Assembly (NCBI RefSeq): GCF_003589595.1 | Contig: NW_020653856.1 | Span: forward strand, 306,461-370,460 | Source: Hyposmocoma kahamanoa | Taxonomy: Eukaryota; Arthropoda; Insecta; Lepidoptera; Cosmopterigidae | Length of the DNA: 64,000 bases | Direction of reading: 5' to 3' | Part shown: piece by piece, positions 21,651-34,364 of the stretch | Layout of the letters: each line of letters starts with the position of its first letter | Numbering within the stretch: position 1 is the first letter of the stretch | The notes under the pieces: model-generated | What the model was told of the DNA's origin: nothing | The model's input: the letters and a program-made list of their open reading frames with translations, nothing else | The model's database searches: none | Position numbers and translations under genes: made by a program

Positions 21651-22984
21651 CTAAATGATATTCTTCTAATATTTATGATGTCTGTCTAACATTACAAATA
21701 ATGGATATTTCACACAATTTTTTTTCACTCGCAGCTTATTAACTGTAAACTAATCTTTTGAAAGTATTACGAAGGGCTGTATTATAAAGGCTGAAAGAGA
21801 CTGACTAGCGAGTGGTCAAAGTAGGAGTTCTTTCAAGTTACTGTAACATATTTGGGTTATCGTATTGATAAACTTACACGCTAATGACAAATGTGAGCAG
21901 GCTATTTTGTAACGCCCACTCCTGGTAATATAACTCCGTTGACGCACACACACTCAACGCACACACTCAACATATGCGAGGTGCATTTGGTCACAGATTT
22001 GTCAAAATCGTCCGGTGAAATGTAGTTCAGTATAATACGTCGGTGCTAGCTCATTTCGACGTCAATTTGCCTTGATATTATCAGTAGAGAGTAGGGTATC
22101 GGTGCTGACCCACTGCTCCCGGACGGTTTGGAACGACCGGTAAGCGGCAATTCTCGCGCGCTTGATACCGCTGGGTCCAATTCTCGGAACTAGAGGTACT
22201 AGCCACCATTTTTGCTATCTGTTTTGGTGATGTGTCATGATACGGCACGGAGTGACGTTTGTGAAGAAAATAATGCATAAATACAATCAGCGAGTTGCCT
22301 GATGCCGTATACAGTGCATTTGGCTGCATGTGATTGATATGATTTTGATGACGAGTTTGTTCCTTCATAACATGACATTTTGGCGACGCTCTATTTAAGT
22401 TGACTATGTTTGTTGAACATGGAAGGAATCTACTAAGATTTTATTAGAGAGTTTCTTGCATTTCAATAAAGACACATTGTACATTACAGAAGATAAAAAC
22501 GAAAATTGAGACAGCTATGAGAAAAAGTATGTAGCAAGACTTATAAGACAAGTCCTAAAGAGAGCGGCAATCGAAAACGATGACGCCGATAAAGCCCTCC
22601 TGTAAATTTCTGTTCACGTGCGGGAACTCCGAGCACGTAACGACTCCTAAAATGTACTAACTTATCGTTTTAGTGGAAGCAAGTTATGTCTTCATTTCAG
22701 AAAGAAACAGCAGTTTGTTATTGACGAAGAGAGTTGAGCACAAAAGAGATTTCCACTGCACTCAGCACATTCAACATAAAAACACATACACAAAACAACG
22801 ATGGGTCTCTTCTCTAAAGAGAGAAAGAGAAAGGCCTTAGTTCATCGCGCCGACCGGATATCACACGTGTTCCAAGAGATGTGAACATTCTACAATATGC
22901 AGTCTTTATTACAATGTTTTCCGTCACCGTGAGTGAGAGGTATCGCTAAAATAAACATTGCCAATGCTTAGTTTACTTTGATTT
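21651..22984. other. Unassigned stretch
   Basis: No supported gene. A 95-codon minus-strand open stretch (22081-22368) has no motif. CA-rich text (CACACACACTCAACGCACAC, 21944-21963) is a small simple repeat. Confidence 0.45.
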
Positions 22985-23080
22985 CACATGAATTTTCAGC
23001 ATGTGCTGATGTTAGGATTCGTACCGTCGGATTCTCAATTAAAAGTAACTGTTCTCCAATACGCTGCTACCGCTTAAACC
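22985..23080 (-). mobile_element. SINE family A head, minus strand
   Basis: On the minus strand, GCGGTAGCAGCGTATTGGAG is followed by CAATTGAGAATCC-like text and ACGGTACGAATCC (B box). The body breaks down within about 90 bp. Confidence 0.6.
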
Positions 23081-24174
23081 AAAATCTAAAATAAATATAT
23101 AACTTTGTTCAATTTAAAGTGGCGAAAAATGTAGTGGTACTTATAAGTGATATGGTACGGTGTAACCAGCCAGCGTCCCCAACTCGACGTTATTTTTTCC
23201 AGTTTTTAATACATGTATAAAAATATATGTCTGTCAAGTCAATCACGAAATTGTCATTGATTCTTGTGTTAAAGATGTGTAGGCACCAATAAATAAAAAA
23301 AAGTCGTAGTGAAATTTGCAAACGGGGGACGATCCTTGTCAGGTGGCTTTCGAAAATCAAGTTGTGTTTATATTATCACTCATTGTTTGAGCATTGTGGT
23401 AACAAAATTAACTGAGCGTTGGAAAAATGTATGTTTTTATTTACTTTTACCGACAAATGTCTCTTTTTTCTCTATTGACCAGAAAAGCATTGATAAGGCG
23501 AAATTTGCATGAGAAGCGTAGCAATTGGAAGGCTGTGGTGCCAATCTACGATAAGAAAAGGGCGTGAAATGTGTGTATGTTATTCACGAACTAATTATAT
23601 AGGCTGGCCGCAGTGGAGGTGGTAGATAATTGCTATGTAATTTTTTCTTTTAGTTTTTTATGTAAAGGAATTTAAAGCAAGTTAGGAACGATGGACCGAA
23701 ATGTATTTTATAATTAATACGCAAAATTATAATTTTGTTAGCGGTCACGTACGGGGCTGTCTAGGAGTGTCTGGATACATAACACATTTGATTTTTCTTG
23801 AATTCAAGAGTATTTTCAAACGAAGCAGCTATCTATCTAACCACAAACTCATTTGCCTTAAGACAAATAAGCAAATAAAGAGCAACAAACCAAAATGCAA
23901 TTTACATTCTCAGCAGGACATCAGCTCTAGTGCACCCACGAGACCGATCCTGGCCAGCTCATTACAAGATTTGATTCGACTCAGAGAGTTTAATCGGAGG
24001 CTCCCCCAGCATTTAATCAAATGGAGCCTAGATAAGACTGCACACGACTTATGGTGTTGTGGCGCAAGTTGAGCAGGTACTCCGTGAAGGTTTACTATCA
24101 CTCCACAAACCTTCCGAACATTATATATTAATCAAGGAAACGCTAGACACATCTCACCTGTCTTTTATTTCCGA
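23081..24174. other. Unassigned stretch
   Basis: A 123-codon plus-strand open stretch (23701-24072) has no recognisable domain and a composition like the flanks, so I do not call it a gene. The rest is AT-rich. Confidence 0.45.
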
Positions 24175-24345
24175 AGGCCTCAATGGCCCAAACGTTTGCA
24201 CTGTGAGCGCTCGATAAGAAGGTTCCGGATTCGATTCATGGTCCAATTTAGGAAATAAACTTTTCTAAATTGGTTCTTGTCTGGGGGTTCTAGGTGATTT
24301 TCGTTACTTACGTACAAGGAATTCCCTAATTGGAGTCCAGTGTAA
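24175..24345 (+). mobile_element. tRNA-derived SINE family E, copy 2
   Basis: Order of blocks: CACTGTGAGCGCTCGATAAG, CCGGATTCGATTC (B box), GTCCAATTTAGG, CTAAATTGGTTCTTG, then GGAATTCCCTAATTGGAG at the end. Matches copies at 6984 and 60010. Confidence 0.72.
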
Positions 24346-25227
24346 TTGGTGAGGTTGTCTGCCATATTAGCCTTATCATTACCACTACAAATTTTAAATT
24401 GTCAAGTGTCACATGTATCACAGGCAACGCCAAGATTGTTATTTTAATCCATGTGTGGAATCAATCACAATAAAATTATAAATAATGTATCACTATTACT
24501 GCGATTAAATCGTTGAAGAAATCATATCCCTTAAATATTTAGCTCCCAATTTACATAATAGTCAACACGATGCAATTGTCAGCGAACAGTGGTATATAAA
24601 CAATAACATCATATTAAACGGTTAACTTATCAGCAATAATAATTATTAAAACATAAAACAACAATAAATTGAACAAATTAAACAAGTAAACAGATAAATT
24701 TAGCTCCGACAACTTTTTTCCAATTCTAATAAACAGCTTAATACAACCCAATAGAATACGAATGAAATAAAAAACGCCTCGGAGACTTGGAAAAAATGGT
24801 TTTTACGTAGGAAATTTTTCAGTTAATTTTCTTTAGGGAATTTCGTCGGAATATTATTAACATTGTACACTGAAAGGCGCATTATCACGAACGAGGCCGA
24901 AATCAGCCAAAGGGGCGGTGACGTAAATATCTTGCAAACAAGGTAATCCAATAAAGAAGGCAGGACAGGCCCTTCGCTCGGCGAAGGTCCGCTTCTGTAA
25001 AGTATACGGGTAAAACAATTTGCGAATGAAGATAAACATGTCGACAGTCGATGGATCTTGTACAGAGGGAACAGCTTAATTTCATTTATTCGTTTTTTTC
25101 CAGTCAAATTAATATGGTACATTATGTGACTTCCGTCGGAGTTATACATAAAATCCCACCCATCTACTACAGCCACCCAACCAGTGGCTAAGGGTGGAAG
25201 GTACGCGGCAAATACTGGAGTATAAGA
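24346..25227. other. Unassigned stretch with a 148-codon minus-strand open frame
   Basis: The longest minus-strand open stretch outside transposons (24823-25269) overlaps the SINE head at its 5' end and shows no domain, signal or splice context. Two overlapping frames are also open, as expected of stop-poor chance sequence. CCTTCGCTCGGCGAAGG (24970-24986) is a small hairpin. Confidence 0.4.
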
Positions 25228-25490
25228 CGAAGAGCGGTGGTAGCTCAGTGAGAGAAGGTTGCTTCTCAATCGAGAAGTCGATGGATCGAATTCATGTGAG
25301 GGCTTCTGCCTGTGACTTCAATTTCAAAGTTTAGTAACTATGTCTTTAGCTAACCTTGAAGGAAAACATGCAGTCGTTGAAGGCTCACGACCACTGAAAA
25401 ACGCGTAAAGTCCCTACTCTATTATAGCCTAAATCCTTAGGTGACACGAGAGCCCAGTAGTGGGATGCACAGCAGGTTTATAACTATGAC
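25228..25490 (+). mobile_element. SINE family A, near-complete copy
   Basis: tRNA-like head: GTGGTAGCTCAGTGAGAG (A box) and GAAGTCGATGGATCGAATTC (B box region). Body: TGTGACTTCAATTTCAAAG, AAACATGCAGTCGTTGAAGG. Tail: GAGAGCCCAGTAGTGGGATG. This is the clearest representative of family A in the window and was used to judge the others. The head does not form an acceptor stem, so it is not a working tRNA. Confidence 0.8.
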
Positions 25491-26254
25491 CTACTTAATT
25501 AAAGTTGTTTCATAAAACTATACTACTATGTAGTAAATTATACATATGAGAATTTAATTACGGCATCACTACCACTTACCGGTAAGAAAATTCAATGTAT
25601 AAAACTTAAACCACCTTAGTTCACACCTGCGCGATGTGGTCACACACTCGACTCGCAAGATAAAGCCATATGTAACATTGTCTGCACGTGTAAATAAACC
25701 CTAAAGTATATGTCACCGAACCAACAAAATACCACAGCGGTCATTGCCCCCGGCCTGTCGTGGTGACCATCAATTGTCGAAACAGGCTCGGCCGGTTGTG
25801 CCAAAGAGAAATGAGGGTATGTGTAAATTGTAATCTTTACTCGCCCCTGAGTATAAGAGGGTCGTACAGTTATTCGCTCGCCGCCTCTACTTTAGAATTC
25901 TGACTACGATAAAATAGTATAAACAAGGTCTTAGTAAACCACATTTTTAATAATAATATAATATATTTTTACTGTGGTAAATAAAGCTTACGATACTAAA
26001 CTGTTAACTTACTACTAGTAAGAATTAAAAAATACAATAAAGTGTCTGATAAGTTCTTTAAAAAAATATATTTTTTTCTTAAAGTATAAGTTATATTTTG
26101 TAGTCAAATTTCCGTCTCTTTTCTTTCTTCCATTGTTGTAATTTATATAAGTATTTTATTTATTGTATTTTTAGGTGTAATATAGGTAATTACATACGTA
26201 TGTATAATAATGACCATTTATAGCACCTTCTGATTCCATTATTATTTTTTTGTC
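25491..26254. other. Unassigned AT-rich stretch
   Basis: No gene is recognised. A more GC-rich block near 25740-25860 (CCCCCGGCCTGTCGTGGTG) has no coding pattern. Confidence 0.5.
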
Positions 26255-26390
26255 CTGGCACCCCGCGATTGTCTCAAAGAGATTGTTATCTCGCAATAAG
26301 GCCGCCTGTTGTACCGCCAATTGTCTTTTGTTTATTTCTGTGTACAATGTAGATTATTTGCATTGTAACCAATTGTACTAAAACAAACCA
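26255..26390 (+). mobile_element. LINE 3'UTR-like fragment
   Basis: The text TGTCTCAAAGAGATTGTTAT, CTCGCAATAAGGCCGCC and TGTTGTAC resembles the 3'UTR of lepidopteran CR1/Jockey LINEs, in which a conserved GATAAGGCCGCCT-type block is followed by an AATAAA signal. No RT is attached. Recognition is from memory of the pattern only. Confidence 0.45.
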
Positions 26391-28049
26391 GTCCACGCTT
26401 TTTTTTTATATTATGTTTAAAGAAAATAATTAAATAAGCGTATGCAATTTTTTCCAATTTCTTGACTATCTCCTTCTTTACGCGTGAATATTTTATTATC
26501 CCTCCCTATTAGGCCGTAGCCGTCGCATAGCTATGGCACTACAATAACAAAAATGTACATTTCGGAATATGTATTTTGCCTTTGTCTTGGGGCAGGGGGT
26601 AAGTACTACCAAGGCCCACTCACGTGTCGCCCGCCTGGGTTAACGCGCGCTCTAACCATTACCCACATGTATTCAGAGTTTAGGCCAGGGCGATTTACAG
26701 CAAGCATGGACTTAGTGGGTGAACAGATAGGCTTCTTGGAGGCTAAGAAAATACTGAATCAGGCATATTGCCTATTAATTTGAATTACTGTGGGCACAGG
26801 TGACTTGTAAACATTGAAGGAGATTAAACAAGTTGCAAACGTATGGTTACGCCTGCCTCGCAATGGGATAGGCAAAATACTTCCACTTGCCACATTCTCC
26901 ACATACTTCTTTAGTTTTCCCTGTATGTTCGCTTATACACGTTCATTTATTTTGCATAGTTTTGGCAAGGCATTTTTTAACGACGTCCTCAATGTGATTG
27001 AATAATAGTGTACCTTCGTTGGACCACCACATTTTGCTACACTCAGTTATTTGTGTTGTGGTGTATACTGTTATTATATACAACAATTGCCCGCCCCGAT
27101 ATTTCAAAGAAACGTTTTCTTTTATTTAAATCGAAACCGAATAGAAAATCAATATAAAACAACAAGCTTCCTGGTATCGTATCTGTTAAGCAAACATCAT
27201 TGTTTACCTCCAATGTATAAAGGAAGAGTTCCACGGAGGGAACGATTTACGAGGACCATAAAAGAAAGGGATAAATCAAAACGTCCCTCTGCCCCGGTAA
27301 CCTCCGGCACTCCTCACGCAAACTTCGCATGGTTAAATCATTCTTTTATGCGATTGTCGAGTATGCCTCTGACGAGGAGTAATAGAAAGAGTGGGATGGC
27401 TTCCCATTATAACTTTAAGTTTGGAAAGCTTTCATTTTACGAGTATTTTAAACGACACTTACAAAATAAAATGTGGCCGCACTTTTATTTTAGGTTCATC
27501 GACGCTGATACGGTTTCGTTAAATTAGGTCCCATTAAAATATTTATTCCCTGTCTCTTCGGGCAATTGTGGGGAAATTAAAAGTAAAATTTTCATTTGAA
27601 AGCCAAAGTATACGTAGCATTACTGGTTCAAATTCAAATAAATTATGTTTATTTACGTTATACGTAAGTTTATTAAAATTACGTTTGAACTCGTCATACT
27701 CACTAAACATTACTACTATATAGCAGATTCCCGCGAGAAGAATTAATAAGATACTCTAGGGATTGCTTCCTGTAAACAGACGTTTGTTTACATTTATCAT
27801 TTACAATTTTTAATTCAAATATTACAGATAACAGTCTTTAATATAAAGTTACTGTTTAATAAAAATTTTAATGTAAATGGCAAATTTTGAATATCAACCG
27901 AAATTTTGTAGGACATCAAATTTTCTGCGAATGCACGGAGAAAAATCATCGTAAGTCAGCAATGTCCACATCTACGCGCATTAACGGGTTTCTGCGTGGG
28001 CAAGGTGCGTCAGAAGACGCACACGGTTATAAATTTACCCGAGCAGATT
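26391..28049. other. Unassigned stretch with a 158-codon open frame
   Basis: An open stretch at 27051-27527 is the longest unexplained one in the window. Its product would be basic with no recognised domain. It lies in AT-rich DNA, lacks a clear initiation context, and TTTTATTTTAG at 27484-27494 could be a chance splice acceptor. A LINE-like tail text (TTCAAATTCAAATAAATTAT, 27629-27648) follows. Confidence 0.35.
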
Positions 28050-28740
28050 AGGCGCATCAATTACGGTAATGAGGTCCAGGAGCGCGATCGCAATCGAGCC
28101 CCGCAGTCCGCGCGGATGCCGAACGCCGCCCGCCGCCCGCCGCCCGGGCCAAAACGCTGGACAAGTTGTAGGGTATGAGCGATGGACTTGTAATTACATT
28201 TATTTAAGAGATTACTTGTAGAACACGTGTTACTAAGCGTCGCAAGGCTAATGAAAAATTTAAGTACAATTTCAGAATGAAAACAATGGGAAGGCATTTG
28301 TTTGAACCCCAAAGCGTTCGGTTTTAATGCTAATGGCTAAATGAACTTGTCACAATCGGAATAAAATTACAACTTTATGCGTTTAAGACTGGGGGCATTC
28401 GACGCGTAATCAAAAGGTAATAATTGCTGCTACCAGTCCGTAAAATAATGTTCCCAGTAATTTCGTAAACGTTGGACCATATTTAAATAAAACCCTTGCA
28501 GAATTCGTCTAAATTACAAGGTTGTTAATTAAAAGCGCAAATCTGTTGTAACATCGCTCGTATTTGGACCTCTGCCGAAGGTCCGGTGAAAAAATAAGGG
28601 TAAAATGTGGATAAAATAATAGGGCGGCTCTCGCGAGCCGTTCATTACCCCGCCGCCCGCGCTCCGCCGACCTCAACCCCGGCCCTGGGGGCTTCCTTTT
28701 AATTTTTTCTTCCACAAAGCGCTTTATCTTCTCGTGTAAT
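28050..28740. other. Two GC-rich patches, candidate regulatory DNA
   Basis: Patch one (28088-28155) contains repeated CCGCCCG units; patch two (28620-28690) contains GGCTCTCGCGAGCC and CCCCGCCGCCCGCGC. Both sit in AT-rich, homeodomain-site-like surroundings (GTTAATTAAAAGCGC, about 28526). Short frames here are arginine/proline-rich from composition. No repeat family is recognised. Confidence 0.3.
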
Positions 28741-30544
28741 TTTTCGGACGTTTTATATCATTGAAAAGTTGGCTGTGGGGTGCATTTATATCAAAATTTG
28801 AGATACGGATGCGTTTCAAAGTTAACTTTTTGATTATCCGAACTTTCTTTGGTTGTCAAGAACGGATTTCCAGTATGAATAACAAGTGCCGAAACTTTCA
28901 GATTCCGTGAAACGTAAAATATTTTGGTGTATTGCTTCTTAATGATAAATTTACCATTTGGTATTATGCAGCTGGTCGGTTATTCTCCACCACTTGCAAT
29001 AAAACATGTTTATTGTAAACAAAATATTAAAGTTACTTTCTTTGACAATATAAATATACATTATAGGTAATGTGATGTCATAGCCTTTTTTCTATTTATT
29101 ACAGCAGTTTATGAAAAAAATTTAATGAATGTTTATATGCTATTAAAATGTCTCTCAAACACTCAAGTTGCTAAGCGTCCGCCCGCCACCCGCGCAGCCC
29201 GCAAAGCCCGCAAGCTCTTCTCTGCCGCCAGTTATGATGCAAGTTCCCACCGTCTCGCTTCCGATATCCAACAATCTTCGTCCAAGGAGCCTACTCATTC
29301 TCTAGAAACTAATATTCCGTTGCTTGAGTAACACAATATTATAATGTATTTTCATTATTTACACGTTGCACGGTGGATTTAGGCAAGGAGAAGTATAAGA
29401 CGGAGCGTCATTACAGAGTTTACTTCGTATATCTCAGAAAAGTGTTGCAAAATCACGTAACACAAATTATTACTACGCCCATCGCTTTTCAATGGAAGAG
29501 CCTCTTTTCTCAAAGTTACACATTACGGTCATTCACGTAGTCCCTTTATTTATTACCTACTCGTATATTTAGAGGTAGCGACCAGTTGAAAATTTATATA
29601 TTTATATTCAACTTAAAATACGCTACCAAACAATATTAGTTTCATTCGTAAAATAAAAAATACATTTAAAAAAACCTACTTAAAAGGTGTTAAGTGCGTA
29701 AATATTTGTTTTTGAACGTTGCACGACTTACACTTTGACATTTTATTTTAAGTCTCGCTTACACTTGCCATGGTTGTTCCAACGTTGACGGATATGACAA
29801 TAGTTGTAAGTATTGACTATAAGGGCGCATTTATTCCCCACCCCGCGCGGTCGCCGAGCGGAGTCCGCGTAGCCGCCGCGCAGCGACAGCGTGCGTCTGT
29901 CATGGCAAAATGCGCTCTATTTATTTAGAATTTTACGTTTTAATATCAATGAGAGTCCGGCCACGCGTGCGAGTCTGGCTTGAATTTGGTCAACACGGGG
30001 CGGCCCGCGCGGCGACCGCACGGTTGTATTATTCAGAGAATTTTAAATGTTGTTGCCTAGTAAATAGAATTCAGTTTCGCCATTGACGTACATCAAGGCG
30101 TGGTAAAAGTTTCTCCTCGTGTAACTGGACGCTAAAGCTGTGAGCTTAGAAAGATAACAAAAGATTAAGAAATTCAAGACTTGAATAGACAGGAATAATA
30201 TTGTCCCGAAATGACAACTTTGGCTTTTATTACACAGTGGACACCGATAAGTCTTCCACAACGTGAATTCTTCTCTCAACTTCAAAGTTGTCACAAATTT
30301 GGTGGATAATTATAACAACGTTGGAGAAATCATATAAACGTTTTATCTTACGGCTTAAAATGAAATGTCAAAATGTAAGTTGTGCTACGCTCAAAAACAA
30401 ATATTTATAAAGCGTTCAATATTAAGGATAAAAAAACAATGTTTTTGCACCGTTTTTGTCTCATTCGTTTGTCGTAGTGAACATCTTATAAAAGTATACG
30501 ATAAATATAACACAATAAAATAATTTTTAAATGATAAAGGAACA
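28741..30544. other. Unassigned stretch with a GC-rich patch at 29.8-30.0 kb
   Basis: 29840-29895 (GCGGTCGCCGAGCGGAGTCC) and 29955-30025 (CGGGGCGGCCCGCGCGGCG) are CpG-rich blocks in AT-rich DNA. A 68-codon open stretch at 29125-29331 and an 83-codon one at 30043-30294 have no recognisable motif. Confidence 0.35.
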
Positions 30545-30680
30545 TATAATCCCTGAATTAGTTCCTAAAGGGTTTGCAACGCGTACGTGACGCCACTGAC
30601 AAGGGTGTTGTAGGCGTTCATAGGCGACGGTGACCGCTTTCCATCAGGCGGGCCGTATACTTGTTTGTTGCCTACTTAAT
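30545..30680 (+). repeat. Interspersed repeat family H
   Basis: Carries GGGTTTGCAACGCGTACG, GGCGACGGTGACCGCTTTCC and ATCAGGCGGGCCGTATACTT. The GGTGACCGCTTACCATCAGGC-type block is a familiar end of lepidopteran SINE/LINE repeats. Only one copy is present here. Confidence 0.6.
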
Positions 30681-31560
30681 ATGAAAAAAGTTAGTAATAA
30701 TAATCAGTATATTTATTTATTATGTTATTAAGATTTTGATTTATTGTATTAAGATATATATTATTTAAAATAATTTAATAGTTTGATATGTTATTTTTTA
30801 TCTACATATTTATATTTTTGTGTATTACTTTGCTTCTTTCCTGTTTAAGTTTTTACCTACACCCTAACGGGAACATGTATTGTAAATTTAATATACTTTA
30901 TATGTTTGCTAATAAATTAATACTGAAATGCATTTAGCTACAAGTTTTACCTTTCTTGTGTCTGCGACTGCATAATATTTGACTCTGCACTACAGAGTAA
31001 CTTTTCCTACTTAACAAAAACTACAAAACTTTCAAAAATCTGTTTTACAACAAAACAAGTTTATGGCAGCACGAATGAAACCCTGTACCTGCGATTGAGG
31101 ATCGTCATCTTTACTTTAGCTGGTATAAGAAATTATTATCGTTTCTTGTAAAATTTTGTTATAAATAAATATATTTTCACCACCAACCTATTTTCTTTAA
31201 AGCTATCGTGCAGTCCAACTGTATACTAACACTTTAACATCACTAAGCAGCTAAGTGATGGTTAATTACCGCAACGCAGAGACAAAGGTGATGGAGGCGG
31301 GGCGCGGGCGGGGCGCGGGCGAATGCGGCGTTCGTTAACTCATTTGCGTTGCAAAGAGACTGAAATTACTGTTCAGTTTAACTTCTAGTTTTCACTATTG
31401 AACCAATTTATCAAAGAAGATAGTAAATACTAGATAGTAGATTACTAGATACTAGGTAGTAGATTATGCATGTAAGGTACAACAAAAGTTTTTAAGCTTT
31501 GCACTACAAACTACTGTTTTACACTAGAAAGTAAAACTAGGATGAAATTATATAAATGAA
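30681..31560. other. Unassigned stretch with GC-rich tandem block
   Basis: 31284-31330 contains GGCGGGGCGCGG written twice in tandem with GGCG. An imperfect tandem of ACTAGATAGTAGATT-like units lies at 31426-31467. The remainder is AT-rich with no gene. Confidence 0.45.
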
Positions 31561-31890
31561 ATTAGGTCTCCACGGCAAGGTGCCCAAGATGCTGGCAGCC
31601 TTCCCCCTTTGTATGGCTATGCTAATGCGTTGGGCGAGGTAGCTGCCAGCCCTTGGGTTGCCGGCAGTTTATTCATTTTGTGGATGACATTTTGTACAGA
31701 TAAAAGGCACCGTGACTTCACGGGCCAAGGGTCAACCTGATCTATAAAAACATCCCGGTACTTGTCACTCTTTAGTCTTTCCGCCAGCTCAGCTGCGGAG
31801 CCAGCCCTCTTGCTGGTGTGCTGCAGACCGGCTGGGTAAGTGTGTCGGCACACGTGACGTCCCGCACCAGTGCCCGGTCCATAATGCATT
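31561..31890 (-). pseudogene. Retroelement polyprotein C-terminal domain fragment
   Basis: On the minus strand, one frame (31749-31841) reads QHTSKRAGSAAELAERLKSD followed by KYRDV, and a second frame (31570-31665) reads NPRAGSYLAQRISIAIQRG followed by KAASILGTL. In intact relatives these two blocks lie in one frame, joined by a segment containing ETLGPWG-like text; here GPW and the link are frameshifted. I recall this pattern from the C-termini of invertebrate retroelement ORFs, where it may be a nuclease-like domain, but I cannot name the clade. It carries at least two frameshifts. Confidence 0.6.
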
Positions 31891-32979
31891 ACATACCTAA
31901 CATGCACATTTGATTACAGTAGAAAAGTTTAAATTTCAGTTGTAATGTCTTCCAATTTCGGGTATTTATTACTTAAGCGCAGTTTTATTAAATCCAACTG
32001 GAGTTGAAAGTGTCAAAATCTCAATTACAAATAGTACAATAAAACGATCAGATTATCGCTTATTGTTTTAATAATCAGAATATAAACCACGTGGCATAAA
32101 AAGTGACAATAATAAAACAAATTACCTACTGATAGAAAATAACTAAAAGAAAAAGCAGACATTCATGCAAATTTTCTTCTTCTCATGCAAAAAAATAACT
32201 ATGTCGTATATTGAATTCTGTGAACAAAAACTGAACCGGATCGTTCTGTTGTATTTAAATGTTCCGACGCGACAGACATTTCCGTCACATAAGTCGTGTG
32301 GCAACGGCGGCGTCGTCGGTGTTTATAAAGTAACTGAGAACAGAGACGTTCCTGTTCTCCTGTCAACTCGTTCATTTAAACACTATCGAAGACTTTACGA
32401 CTTCATCTACTATTCGAATAAAAGTAATCTTAAATAACGATTCAACGTCTGTACATCGGTCTGTACTTGAATTATTTCGAATTTGTTTACATTGCACGGT
32501 TTGTTAATCGCTGTATCGCAGAGTCGATTACTGTGTGACAAGAGTAGTTTATTGTTGGCCCTGTGTCCTCCACTTAGTTCGCCAAGAGTGGGTTAAATGT
32601 AGTAACTTCTAATCACTTTAACCCCAACGATGGGCCAACTGTTGGTCGTTACAGACGCACAGAAGGCCGATTGAGGCTTTTCTCACGTAGGCCCAATAAG
32701 GCGGGTTTGCAAGTGAATATAGCTACAGGTTTCGTGTGGATTTATCGATCGCTGGACCGATGTCAGTTGTGCTAAATGCGTTTATTGTCATAAGTTTATT
32801 GCTTATTACAAAACTTGGTTTATACGGACGTTTTGTGTTCATCGAATGACCATAAATTGCCATACAGGCCACTATGTTTATAATTCGTATGCTAAATAAA
32901 TACCACTAATCTTGAGAGGCTCAACCTCCGACCAAGTTGGGTGTTAATTTTTCCCCAAACATTACTAAACCGGCAGCGC
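31891..32979. other. Unassigned stretch
   Basis: A 90-codon open stretch (32165-32437) has no recognisable domain. TTTATAAAGTAAC at 32321-32333 could be TATA-like but has no supporting context. Confidence 0.45.
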
Positions 32980-33660
32980 CATTAGGGTGCTATCTGCCAA
33001 AGTACGAACGTCCAGACGACATTGAACGTTGAAAATTAACAATTTTCATATTAATTAACAATGAATATTCATAATGAAACATCCCGTCGCCAGGCGCGAG
33101 TAATCCGCGTACGGGAAGTGCCTCACCCGCCGCGCCGCCTGTAAATCCGCCATCAATAAGCTTCCTGTCATCGCAACATAACTGCCAACAACGGCCAAGA
33201 GGATTACGCCCATGAATTTTAATATTCCGTCATAAACGGTACACGACTATTGCACTTTTCCATCGCGCGAAATTCGAAAACCAAACAATTTTCACTGCGG
33301 CCATTTTTCGGAAACAAAACGAACAATCAGATGGAAAGTTGAGAGCAATAAAGCGCTGTGAAATCAATTTTAATATCGGGTCGGGCCGATGCCGGTGGAC
33401 GCCGCGCGCCGCCGCCGCCGCCGGCCGGGTGCGCCGTTGGCCCCGCACTTGCGCCGCTCCGATGGAAATGGCTATTCATTTGGGTGTCCATATCGTTAGC
33501 CGGACGAAATTCGTTACGAATTCGATTTGTTACCGCTTCCAGACGTCTTGAGATACAAGATGTAGCGGGTGCACGACACACACGTAAGTTACTACGTGAA
33601 ATTATGTCTCGATTGTATAGCCAACTGTCGCACGGTTATTCAGATGCACGGTGACGTATC
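32980..33660. other. GC-rich patches, candidate regulatory DNA
   Basis: 33085-33150 (CCGTCGCCAGGCGCGAG, CACCCGCCGCGCCGCC) and 33375-33470 (GCGCGCCGCCGCCGCCGCCG) flank AT-rich text with possible homeodomain/Cdx-like sites (GCAATAAAGCGC, TCAATTTTAATATCG). Overlapping frames of 70-98 codons on both strands are caused by the GC block. No repeat is recognised, and function is inferred only from the look of the sequence. Confidence 0.3.
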
Positions 33661-34364
33661 AATCAAGTTCAAGTATCAAGAGAAAACGCAACGCACTGGC
33701 CATGACGTATTTCTTTAACCACTTTTAAACTCAATTATTTAAACGGTCTTTGAGATGATGAGCCACGAAAAATATCACGTAGCACAAGACTTGATGATTT
33801 TTTTGTAAATTATGATAATTGGTACTTTGTGTTATGAATTTTGAAATGTCAGTTTGAAGGAATTGGGTTTGGCACCAAGTATAATATTAACCGAACCGAA
33901 CACCGAGGTCCACTCGTTCATTGTACCAAACTTGGCCTCTTTACATTTACATTTCTGTTGCCTTTATTGTCATAGAGTACACATTTGGCAGAGATAATAA
34001 ATTATTTTACCAGGGGTAATTGTGCTTTAAAAATTCCAGAAAGTTAAAATCTCTACAAAGACCAATAAGAAAATACGGTATAGGTAGGTAGAATTTTAAC
34101 TTATCTGCTGCAATATTCTATACGGTTTGCTGTACCAAACGGCAGTCGCAAAGATTTACTCACAGACTGTATTTCGTTAATCAAAGTACACTTTATGTAA
34201 GTAAGCGTAGTAAAATAAACATTGCATCACTTGCTATAGTATTTTTTTGAATATCATGATGATTTTACTACTACTATTACTTCATATATTTTTTTGTGAA
34301 ACTACTCCTCTAACTTGTTATTATTATTAATCAAAAAACAAACACCAAACAACACAAAAAATCC
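33661..34364. other. Unassigned AT-rich stretch
   Basis: No gene or known repeat is seen. Confidence 0.5.

Noticed and set aside
24823..25269. 148-codon minus-strand open reading frame
   Set aside because: It overlaps a SINE head at its start, and overlapping frames are open as well. No motif or protein pattern supports it.
27051..27527. 158-codon plus-strand open reading frame
   Set aside because: It is the longest unexplained frame, but it has no recognisable domain, initiation context or splice framework, and stop-free runs of this size are possible by chance in 64 kb read in six frames. Not called a gene.
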